A stretch of DNA of 33,886 nucleotides. Source: Acidimicrobiaceae bacterium. Its GTDB lineage: Bacteria > Actinomycetota > Acidimicrobiia > Acidimicrobiales > Ilumatobacteraceae. Below, piece by piece: positions 23,594 through 30,181 of the stretch (its first letter is position 1; the number at the start of each line of letters is the position of its first letter). Under the pieces are notes generated by a model that did no database searches, was not told where the DNA came from, and saw nothing but the letters and a program-made list of their open reading frames with translations. Location of the stretch: positions 1 through 33,886 of the forward strand of contig CANHST010000006.1 in assembly GCA_947463235.1 (NCBI GenBank). The letters are read 5' to 3'. The translations under genes were made by a program, and so were the position numbers.

Positions 23594-24604
23594 ATGCGCC
23601 GGACCATCCTTCTTCTCGCCGCCAGCCTCAGCCTGTTGGCTGCGTGCAGCAGTTCCTCCGATTCCGGGGCTCAGTCGCCCGACACCACTGCGGTGGCCAC
23701 GACAGCAGTCGCGCCCGACACCACCGGTGCTGCCGACACCAGCGCGCCGCCCACCACCACCCCGGCCACCGACCTTCCGACCAGCACCGTCGCCGCCCCC
23801 GACCCCACGCGGCCGTACAAGGTGTTCGTGCCCACCACCTATGCCAAGGGCACCGCAATGCCGTTGGTGGTGCTGCTGCACGGCTACGGCGCCAGCGGCG
23901 ACATCCAGGAGGCCTACTTCCAGGTGGAGCCTTTGGCCGAGGCCAAGGGGTTCCTCTACGCACACCTCGACGGCACCAAGAACCAGCGTGGCGACCAGTT
24001 CTGGAACGCCACCGATGCCTGCTGCGGGTTCGGCACCTCGGTCGACGACGTCGCGTATGTCACCGCAGTCATCGACGACATCAGCGCGCAGTACGACATC
24101 GATCCGAAGCGCATCTTCCTGATGGGCCACTCGAACGGCGGCTTCATGTCGTACCGGATGGCCTGCGACAAGAGCGATCGCATCGCCGCCATCGCCAGCC
24201 TGGCTGGCGCCACGTTCGCCGACACGTCGAAGTGCGCACCCAGCGAACCCGTCAGCGTCCTTCAGGTGCACGGCACCGACGATGGCACCATCAGTTACAC
24301 CGGTGGCCTCATTCCCGTGGTGAACGGCACCTACCCCGGCGCCGAGCAGTCGGTGGCCAACTGGGCCGCATACAACGGTTGCACCGGTAGCCGCACCACC
24401 GGTGGCGCGGCGCTCGACTTCGAGCCGAACATCCCCGATGCGGAAACGCAGCCATCGGCCACCGAAGGCTGCCCCGACGGTATCGGCGTGGAACTGATGA
24501 CCGTGAACGGCGGCGCACACATCCCGGGCATCGTGTTCCCCGACGGGAGCCATCACCTCACTGAGGCGATGGTCGACTTCCTGCTTGCCCACCCCAAGCC
24601 GTAG
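23594..24604 (+). CDS. Secreted lipoprotein esterase, PHB-depolymerase/feruloyl-esterase (LpqC) type
   Basis: The 336 aa protein has a lipoprotein signal peptide with lipobox LAAC (Cys18), then a disordered Ser/Thr/Pro/Ala linker (20-70). An alpha/beta-hydrolase domain follows: oxyanion motif HGYG (96-99), nucleophile Ser180 in GHSNGG, acid Asp229 or Asp230 in HGTDD, and His309 in GGAHIPG. It is probably anchored on the outer face of the membrane and hydrolyses esters in polymers or plant aromatics; PHB-depolymerase and feruloyl-esterase activities share this fold. An ATG at 23573 is possible, but the 23594 start gives a typical lipoprotein signal. The DACCGFG block (141-147) is common in this family. 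Confidence 0.9.
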   Translation: MRRTILLLAASLSLLAACSSSSDSGAQSPDTTAVATTAVAPDTTGAADTSAPPTTTPATDLPTSTVAAPDPTRPYKVFVPTTYAKGTAMPLVVLLHGYGASGDIQEAYFQVEPLAEAKGFLYAHLDGTKNQRGDQFWNATDACCGFGTSVDDVAYVTAVIDDISAQYDIDPKRIFLMGHSNGGFMSYRMACDKSDRIAAIASLAGATFADTSKCAPSEPVSVLQVHGTDDGTISYTGGLIPVVNGTYPGAEQSVANWAAYNGCTGSRTTGGAALDFEPNIPDAETQPSATEGCPDGIGVELMTVNGGAHIPGIVFPDGSHHLTEAMVDFLLAHPKP

Positions 24605-24622
24605 CGCGTTGCGGGCCGGCGT

Positions 24623-25270
24623 TCAGCCGCCCCAGCCCCGTTCTTCTTCGGCCAGGGTCATCGCAGCCCACAGCTCGTCGTCGCCCACAGCGTTCAGCCC
24701 AGCGATCACACCCGCGCGATCCGCGTCGGATCGGTTCTGACTCAACTTCGCCTTGCCCTCGACGCGGTCCACGTGAAACTCAAGACCCACGATGCCCTTC
24801 AGCATCTTCGCGATGAAGTCGTCGGGGGCATCGCTCACGGCCCACGGGTACGGCATGTCGTCTTCGAAGCGGTCGGTGAGGCGGCCCACCTGGTCGCGAA
24901 GCCAATGCACGTCATCCACCACCCGCACGCTGCCGTGCACGTGCACGCTCACGTAGTTCCACGTCGGCACCACCTGATGGTGTTCCGCCTTCGAGGGATA
25001 CCAGGTAGGGCTCACGTACCCATCGACCAGATCGAACATCGCCAACGCTGGCACGGCCTGCTCGGCAATCCGTACGAGCGCATTCACCTTGGCCACATGC
25101 CCGAGTAGCCGCACCGCACCGTTCGGAGCGCGGTGGATGATCCATGGCAGCAGCGTCGCTTCGAATCCGCCATCCGGATCGGCCACCACCAACGTGCCGG
25201 CACCCCTGCGTTCCACGATGTCCAGACACTCGTCGGGGTCGTCGATGCGAAAGTGAGCGGGGGTGTACAC
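24623..25270 (-). CDS. PaiB-like FMN-binding protein
   Basis: The 215 aa protein matches the PaiB family (FMN-binding negative transcriptional regulator) over its full length. It has the MYTPAHFRxDD start, a GYVSPTWYPSK block (84-94), VPTWNY (101-106) and GKAKLSQNR (172-180). The fold is the split-barrel FMN-binding type. In Bacillus PaiB was described as a repressor of sporulation and degradative-enzyme genes, but many homologues may be oxidoreductases. GTG at 25270 is the start. It lies 48 bases downstream of arsR on the same strand and may be cotranscribed with it. Confidence 0.92.
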   Translation of the reverse strand: MYTPAHFRIDDPDECLDIVERRGAGTLVVADPDGGFEATLLPWIIHRAPNGAVRLLGHVAKVNALVRIAEQAVPALAMFDLVDGYVSPTWYPSKAEHHQVVPTWNYVSVHVHGSVRVVDDVHWLRDQVGRLTDRFEDDMPYPWAVSDAPDDFIAKMLKGIVGLEFHVDRVEGKAKLSQNRSDADRAGVIAGLNAVGDDELWAAMTLAEEERGWGG

Positions 25271-25318
25271 GCCATCACTCTCGCATGCGCGGCAGCTCGC
25301 GACCCCGCCATCAGGATC

Positions 25319-25669
25319 TCAGGCCAAGGCGTTGCGCAAACCCTGAAGGCGTTCGGCCACAACGAAGTACCACGCCCATGTGCCGCGCTTCTCGCTGATC
25401 ACCAGGCCCGCGTCTCGCAGCACTTTGAGGTGATGGCTCACTGTGGGCTGAGAGCGGCCCGACGGTTCCACCAGATCGCACACGCAGACACCGCTCGAAC
25501 CGGAGTTGGTGATCATCGAGAGCAACTGCAGCCTGACGGGATCGGCCAGCGCCGCATAACCCTTCGCGAGTTCGGCTGCATCGCGTTGGTCGAATGCCTC
25601 GCTACTGACTGCGGTACAGCACATCGCGGCGGGCTCGGCGACTGCACTGGTTCGCTTCGTAGGTGCCAC
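25319..25669 (-). CDS. arsR: ArsR-family arsenic-responsive repressor
   Basis: The 116 aa winged-helix protein has the ArsR core LADPVRLQLLSMI, CVCDLVEP and the recognition helix SQPTVSHHLKVLRDAGLV (73-90). It carries two possible arsenite sites: Cys62/Cys64 in CVCDL, as in the classical E. coli type, and the N-terminal pair Cys17/Cys18, as in Corynebacterium ArsR. These may work together. GTG at 25669 is supported by GGAGG five bases upstream. It is divergent from arsI and probably represses the ars operon and itself, releasing DNA when As(III) or an organoarsenical binds. Confidence 0.93.
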   Translation of the reverse strand: MAPTKRTSAVAEPAAMCCTAVSSEAFDQRDAAELAKGYAALADPVRLQLLSMITNSGSSGVCVCDLVEPSGRSQPTVSHHLKVLRDAGLVISEKRGTWAWYFVVAERLQGLRNALA

Positions 25670-25692
25670 GATGCCTCCGACCTGGAAAGAAT

Positions 25693-25743
25693 ATTGACAA
25701 ACATCGATGGATGGCTACGATGCTTGTATCGACATTCGTCAAT
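25693..25743. promoter_or_regulatory. ars divergent promoter with candidate ArsR operator
   Basis: ATTGACAAACATCGAT (25693-25708) and the reverse complement of ATTGACGAATGTCGAT (25728-25743) form a 16-base inverted repeat, 13 positions matching, spaced by 19 bases. The left arm contains a perfect -35, TTGACA (25694-25699). TACGAT (25716-25721) follows at a 16-bp spacing as -10 for arsI. ArsR bound here would block arsI transcription and probably its own. Confidence 0.65.
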
Positions 25744-25763
25744 GTATCTCGAAGGAGCATCCG

Positions 25764-26222
25764 ATGTCACGTGTGCAGCTCGCCCTCAACGTCTCCGACC
25801 TCGAAGCGGCCATCACCTTCTACACCAAGCTGTTCGGCACTCCTCCTGCGAAGATCCGCGACGGGTACGCCAACTTTGCCGTCGTCGACCCGCCGCTGAA
25901 GCTGGTACTCATCGAAGGCGACGGCCAGGGCGGCACGCTGAACCACCTGGGCGTGGAGGTGGAGACCAGCGAACTCGTCACCGCTGCCATTGGGCGTCTG
26001 CAGGCTGAGGGTCTGGCCACCGACATCGAAGAACAGACCGAGTGTTGCTTCGCGCTACAGGACAAGGTGTGGGTGCACGGCCCCGATGCCGAGCCGTGGG
26101 AGGTCTACACGGTGCTCGCCGATGCGCCCTCGATGCAGAAGGTGCCGGCTTCCGGGTGCTGCACTCCGGCGGCCACCGAACCGGTGGCGCTTGGAGCCAA
26201 GCCCACCGGCAGCTGCTGCTGA
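25764..26222 (+). CDS. arsI: ArsI/CadI-family organoarsenical C-As lyase
   Basis: The 152 aa VOC-fold protein matches ArsI dioxygenases, which cleave the C-As bond of trivalent methyl- and aryl-arsenicals using Fe(II) and O2. The iron ligands Gln5, His61 and Glu113 are in the expected places (Gln at the first ligand, as in Thermomonospora ArsI). The vicinal Cys94-Cys95 pair that binds the arsenical is in EQTECCFA, followed by the hallmark QDKVWVHGPDAEPWEVYTVL. The tail adds Cys132-Cys133 and Cys151-Cys152, more CadI-like and possibly extra metal-binding pairs. AAGGAG precedes the ATG. It is the first gene of the ars operon; the next gene follows after five bases. CadI (cadmium) is the main alternative. 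Confidence 0.93.
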   Translation: MSRVQLALNVSDLEAAITFYTKLFGTPPAKIRDGYANFAVVDPPLKLVLIEGDGQGGTLNHLGVEVETSELVTAAIGRLQAEGLATDIEEQTECCFALQDKVWVHGPDAEPWEVYTVLADAPSMQKVPASGCCTPAATEPVALGAKPTGSCC

Positions 26223-26227
26223 TCCAC

Positions 26228-27238
26228 ATGACCGAACCAGTACGGCGTTCTCCGCTCAGCGGGCATGCGGTCTGGCGCTCCGGAGATCTCGACGCACCGG
26301 AATGGACCGTCGAGTTCAGCAGCGACCAGCGAGCTGAGCTCGTGCGCGCCACGCGCAGCGCCATCGAGGTGGGCGTCCGCCCTGAAACCGTCAGTCGTGC
26401 TGAGTTTCCGTTGCCAGGCATGGCCGACGACATCGCCGACTGGACACATCGGCTCGCAGCAGGCCGTGGCTTCATGTTGCTGCGCGGCTTCCCGATCGAA
26501 GAGTTCAACGCCGCCGAGATCGAGCTTGCGTATGCAGGCCTTGGCACGCATTTCGGGACCCCCGTTGGTCAGAACAAGGACGGCGAGTTGCTCACGCACG
26601 TGCGCGACGAGCGATTGCCTGCATCTGCCGGCAAAGTGCGCCTATATCGCACCCGAGAGCGGCAAGATTTCCACACCGACGGTGCCGACATCATCGGCCT
26701 GCTCTGCCTCCACCGTGCGTTGCGCGGCGGCGAGAGTCGCATCGCCAGCTCCGGTGCCATCTACAACGAGATGCTCTCCACCCGGCCCGAACTGCTGGAG
26801 TCCATGTACCAACCAATGGCATGGGATCGCCAGGGCGACGTTCCGCCGGGGGAACTGCCCTGGTTCAACCTTGCGCCGTTCAGCGATGTGAACGGGGTGC
26901 CACGAATCTTCTACATCGGCTGGTACATCCGCGATGCGCAGCAACACCCGGAAGTGCCGCGCCTCACTGACCACCAGTTGGAGGCGATGGAGTTGCTGGA
27001 GACGCTCGCCAACTCCCCCGCCTTCCATGTGCCGATGGACTTTCGCCCGGGCGACATCCAACTCCTCAACAACGGCCGCATTCTTCACGCACGCGAGGCC
27101 TACGAGGATGCGGACGACCCCGAGGAACGTCGGCATCTCCTCCGCCTGTGGCTGGCAGCTCACTCCTTCACCAGCCTCGAAGACGGGCTGCGCAACGGCA
27201 TTGCGACTCCGCGGAGGGGTACGGTCGAACCCGCATGA
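26228..27238 (+). CDS. TauD/TfdA-family Fe(II)/2-oxoglutarate dioxygenase in the ars operon
   Basis: The 336 aa protein has the TauD/TfdA jelly-roll with the facial triad His149-x-Asp151 (FHTDG) and distal His287 (ILHARE), plus Arg306 for 2-oxoglutarate. RGFMLLRGFP near the start is typical of the family. It should hydroxylate or demethylate a small substrate using 2-oxoglutarate and O2. It is tightly packed in the ars operon: five bases after arsI and ATGA-overlapping acr3. An organoarsenical substrate is a reasonable inference from this position, but nothing in the sequence itself shows it. The N-terminal 50 residues are less typical. A taurine- or carnitine-like substrate is also possible. 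Confidence 0.88.
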   Translation: MTEPVRRSPLSGHAVWRSGDLDAPEWTVEFSSDQRAELVRATRSAIEVGVRPETVSRAEFPLPGMADDIADWTHRLAAGRGFMLLRGFPIEEFNAAEIELAYAGLGTHFGTPVGQNKDGELLTHVRDERLPASAGKVRLYRTRERQDFHTDGADIIGLLCLHRALRGGESRIASSGAIYNEMLSTRPELLESMYQPMAWDRQGDVPPGELPWFNLAPFSDVNGVPRIFYIGWYIRDAQQHPEVPRLTDHQLEAMELLETLANSPAFHVPMDFRPGDIQLLNNGRILHAREAYEDADDPEERRHLLRLWLAAHSFTSLEDGLRNGIATPRRGTVEPA

Positions 27239-28320
27239 CCGAACCAGCTTCCGCCACACCGATTGCGCCCACCGCGCGGCTGAGCACGCTCGATCGCTAT
27301 CTCCCGCTCTGGATCGGCCTGGCGATGGTGCTCGGCATCGTGCTCGGCCGCGTGTTCACCGGCCTCGACGACACGCTCGACAGCGTGAAGGTCGGCACGG
27401 TCTCACTGCCGATCGCCCTCGGTCTACTGGTGATGATGTACCCGGTGCTCGCCAAGGTGAGGTACCGCCGCGTCGGCGATGCACTGGCGGATCGGCGCGC
27501 CATCGGCCTGGCGATGTTCTTCAACTGGGTGGTGGGTCCGGTGGTGATGTTCGCCCTCGCTTGGCTGACGCTGCCCGACCTGCCGGAGTACCGCACCGGC
27601 CTCATCATCGTGGGCCTCGCACCGTGCATCGCCATGGTCCTGATCTGGAACGACCTTGCTGGCGGCCACCGAGAACTCGCTGCCGTACTGGTGGCGGTGG
27701 ACGCCATCATTCAGGTGCTGGCGTATGCGCTGCTCGGCTGGTTCTACCTCGAGGTACTTCCGGGTTGGCTCGGGCTCGAGACCACCCAACTCGACGTCAC
27801 CGTGTGGGAGATCGCGAAGGTGGTGTTGGTGTTCCTCGGAGTGCCGCTGCTGGCCGGGTTCCTCACACGCACCATCGCGGAACGCACCAAGGGAACGGAG
27901 TGGTACGAAGGCACCTTCCTCCCGCGCATCGGCCCAATGGCCCTCTACGGCCTGCTCTTCACCGTGGTGGTGCTCTTCGCGTTGCAGGGCGACACCATCA
28001 CCAACAAGCCGTGGGACGTCGCGCGCATCGCACTGCCGCTCCTTGCCTTCTTCGCCATCATGTGGTTCGGCGCATTCTTCGTCGCGCGGCGTTCCGGCCT
28101 CCCCTACGACCGCACCGCCACCGTCGCCTTCACCGCAGCGAGCAACAACTTCGAACTCGCCATCGCCGTGGCCATCGGCGTCTTCGGTGTCACATCGGGC
28201 GAAGCCCTCGCCGGTGTGGTCGGGCCACTGATCGAGGTGCCGGTACTGGTGGGTCTCGTGTACGTCGCGCTCTGGGCGAAACGCCGCTTCCCCGCTCGCG
28301 TCGTTGCGCCGAACCGCTGA
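27235..28320 (+). CDS. acr3: Acr3-type arsenite efflux permease
   Basis: The 361 aa protein is a ten-helix Acr3 (BART superfamily) arsenite/H+ antiporter. The essential cysteine (Cys131, in APCIAMVLIWNDLAGG) and the transport-core glutamate (Glu307, in ASNNFELAIAVAIG) are present. The family's VGLAPCIAMV and FTAASNNFELA blocks are intact and the length is typical. It exports As(OH)3 released by ArsI or produced by arsenate reduction; no arsenate reductase is in the window. The ATG is fixed by the ATGA overlap with the dioxygenase gene. Confidence 0.96.
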   Translation: MTEPASATPIAPTARLSTLDRYLPLWIGLAMVLGIVLGRVFTGLDDTLDSVKVGTVSLPIALGLLVMMYPVLAKVRYRRVGDALADRRAIGLAMFFNWVVGPVVMFALAWLTLPDLPEYRTGLIIVGLAPCIAMVLIWNDLAGGHRELAAVLVAVDAIIQVLAYALLGWFYLEVLPGWLGLETTQLDVTVWEIAKVVLVFLGVPLLAGFLTRTIAERTKGTEWYEGTFLPRIGPMALYGLLFTVVVLFALQGDTITNKPWDVARIALPLLAFFAIMWFGAFFVARRSGLPYDRTATVAFTAASNNFELAIAVAIGVFGVTSGEALAGVVGPLIEVPVLVGLVYVALWAKRRFPARVVAPNR

Positions 28321-28325
28321 CCCCT

Positions 28326-28341
28326 ATACCCTAGGGGGTAT
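28326..28341. promoter_or_regulatory. CsoR-type GC-tract palindrome at the start of the DsbA-like gene
   Basis: ATACCCTAGGGGGTAT has arms ATACCC/GGGTAT around TAGG and fits the same N-TACCC-N4-GGGTA-N pattern as the site at 7919-7934. TATACC (28325-28330) inside it could be a -10 box, putting the transcription start at or near the ATG at 28340. A CsoR-family repressor bound here would block the promoter directly. A weak -35, TTGCGC (28304-28309), is 15 bases upstream. Confidence 0.5.
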
Positions 28342-28975
28342 GACAGCAGACATGAGTCCCACCATCGAAGTGTTCGCCGACATCTGGTGCACTTTCGCTC
28401 ACGTGGGCCTGCGGTCGGTCGCGGAGCATCGCCGACGCCTCGGTCGCGATGATGTGGTCATCCACGTGCGCGCCTGGCCGCTCGAGTTGGTGAACCAGGC
28501 ACCAATGGATGTCGCCAAGGCCGCTGAGCACGTGGTGGAGCTACGCGAGCACGTGGCCCCGCACGCCTTCGCTGGGTTCGACCCCGCCCACTTCCCTTCC
28601 ACCACCCTGCCCGCTCTGGCACTGGTCGCGCGAGCCCAGCGCACCGATCCACTCCTCGGTGAACGCGCTTCGTTCGAGGTTCGCGACGCTCTGTTCGAGC
28701 GGGGCCAGAACATCGCCGACCTCGCGGTGCTGCAGGCCCTGGCCGAGCAGCTCGGCATCCCGATGCCCGATGAAACCGACCACGCAGCAGTGTTGGCTGA
28801 TTGGGAGGCCGGCAAGGCTCGCGGGGTCATCGGCTCGCCGCACTTCTTCGCTGCAGGCCGCGACGAGTTCTGCCCGTCGCTGCACATCACGCGTGCCGAT
28901 CACGGCCTCACCATCCATCGCAACGCGGAGCGGTTAGGCGACTTCCTCGGCACCGCTTTCGCCGAACTGCGCTGA
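28340..28975 (+). CDS. DsbA/FrnE-family thioredoxin-fold protein lacking the second active-site cysteine
   Basis: The 211 aa protein resembles the DsbA-FrnE/2-hydroxychromene-2-carboxylate isomerase group. It has a short N-terminal strand, an active-site region DIWCTFAHVG with Cys17, a helical insertion and the cis-Pro loop GVIGSPHFF. The motif is CTFA rather than CxxC, so it cannot form the usual disulfide; it may act as a GSH/mycothiol-type transferase or isomerase, or use one cysteine. No signal peptide is present. Start choice is between ATG 28340, beside the candidate -10/operator, and ATG 28352. It follows acr3 by about 20 bases and could be read through from the ars operon, but has its own operator-like palindrome. 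Confidence 0.82.
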   Translation: MTADMSPTIEVFADIWCTFAHVGLRSVAEHRRRLGRDDVVIHVRAWPLELVNQAPMDVAKAAEHVVELREHVAPHAFAGFDPAHFPSTTLPALALVARAQRTDPLLGERASFEVRDALFERGQNIADLAVLQALAEQLGIPMPDETDHAAVLADWEAGKARGVIGSPHFFAAGRDEFCPSLHITRADHGLTIHRNAERLGDFLGTAFAELR

Positions 28976-29016
28976 CGCACGACGGGTAGAGTCGGCGGGT
29001 CACACAGGAGGCATCG

Positions 29017-29451
29017 ATGGCACGCGTCAGCACGTATCTCAACTTCATGGGCAACACCGAAGCGGCGTTCACCTTCTACAAGGAAGTCTTCGGCACGGAG
29101 TTCATCGGTGAGATCCAGCGCATGGGCGATGTGCCATCGAACCCCGGAATGCCGCCGCTCAGCGAGGCCGAGCAACACATGGTGATGCACGTGAAGCTGC
29201 CCATCATGGGTGGGCATGTGCTCATGGGTACCGACATGATCGAGTCGATGGGGCACCACCTCCGCATCGGCAACAACACCACGCTGATGCTCGAGCCCGA
29301 CGATCGCGCCGAGGCCGACCGGTTGTTCAACGTCCTGTCGGCAGACAGCACCGAATCCGCCGGGATGATGGAAATGTTCTGGGGTGCCTACTGGGGTGTG
29401 TGCCTCGACCGCTTCGGCATCCGCTGGATGATCAACGTCGATCCGGAATGA
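29017..29451 (+). CDS. VOC-family protein (PhnB/3-dmu-9_3-mt type)
   Basis: The 144 aa protein has the VOC fold pattern of the PhnB-like group: a YLNFMGNTEAAFTFYKEVFGTEF start, an internal KLPIMGGHVLMGTDM strand and a closing MFWGAYWGVCLDRFGIRWMIN. Members of this family are often annotated as glyoxalase or demethylubiquinone methyltransferase-like, but their reactions are mostly unknown. GGAGG lies six bases before the ATG. The stop overlaps the nucleosidase gene as ATGA. Confidence 0.9.
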   Translation: MARVSTYLNFMGNTEAAFTFYKEVFGTEFIGEIQRMGDVPSNPGMPPLSEAEQHMVMHVKLPIMGGHVLMGTDMIESMGHHLRIGNNTTLMLEPDDRAEADRLFNVLSADSTESAGMMEMFWGAYWGVCLDRFGIRWMINVDPE

Positions 29452-30176
29452 TTCGCACGATCGCCATCGTCATGGCCATGCATGACGAGGCTGCACCGGT
29501 CGTGAGCGCTCTGGGCGCAACACCCGTCGCAGTACCCGCCGGTCGACCACACCAGTGGTATCTCGGCCAGCGCGCGGGCGCCCGAGTTGTCGTCTCGGTG
29601 AACGGCGCCGACCGGCGCTTTGGCGTGGAGGGCGTGGGCCCGGAACCCGCAGTGATGAACACGGTGGCCACCATCGAACGCTTCCAGCCCGATCTCGTGG
29701 TATCGGCCGGCACCGCTGGCGGTTGGGCTGCTCGGGGCGGCAGCATCGGCAAGGTGTACCTGTCGTACCCGCACGTAGTGCGACACGACCGTCGCATCGC
29801 CATCGAGGGTTACCACGAGTACGGCGAGGGTCGCTTTCCGGTGGTGCCCATGCGCGCGGTGGCAGCCGACATCGAAGCCGAACTCGGCGTGGTCACCACC
29901 GGCGGCTCACTCGACGAGACCAGCGAAGACATCGCCATCATGGCCGCGCTCGATGCCCGCGCCAAGGAGATGGAGGCGGCCAGCGTTGCCTGGGTGTGCG
30001 AGACCTTGCAGGTGCCCTTCGTGGCGCTGAAGACCATCACTGATCTCGCCGACGCTCATGCCACCGCGGCCGATCAGTTCCTCGAGAACCTGCACACCGC
30101 CTCGGCGCAACTCACCGAACACCTCATGCTGTTCGTGGATCGAGTCGCTGGTCGAGCCATCGAGGATCTCGACTGA
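29448..30176 (+). CDS. 5'-methylthioadenosine/S-adenosylhomocysteine-type nucleosidase
   Basis: The 242 aa protein belongs to the PNP/MTAN phosphorylase superfamily. The catalytic acid Glu14, the purine/ribose-binding MEAAS block (Met175-Glu176) and Asp199 in TITDLAD match E. coli MTA/SAH nucleosidase residues Glu12, Met173-Glu174 and Asp197, each shifted by two. It should split MTA, SAH or a similar nucleoside into base and thiosugar. GTAGGW marks the nucleotide-binding loop. It is translationally coupled to the VOC gene and converges on the second hybrid kinase, whose stop is only six bases away. Confidence 0.88.
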   Translation: MIRTIAIVMAMHDEAAPVVSALGATPVAVPAGRPHQWYLGQRAGARVVVSVNGADRRFGVEGVGPEPAVMNTVATIERFQPDLVVSAGTAGGWAARGGSIGKVYLSYPHVVRHDRRIAIEGYHEYGEGRFPVVPMRAVAADIEAELGVVTTGGSLDETSEDIAIMAALDARAKEMEAASVAWVCETLQVPFVALKTITDLADAHATAADQFLENLHTASAQLTEHLMLFVDRVAGRAIEDLD

Positions 30177-30181
30177 GAGGG

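Noticed and set aside
26934-28334. Plus-strand open frame (466 codons) overlapping the dioxygenase and acr3
   Set aside because: Out-of-frame Arg/Pro-rich translation. The acr3 frame carries the essential Cys and Glu.
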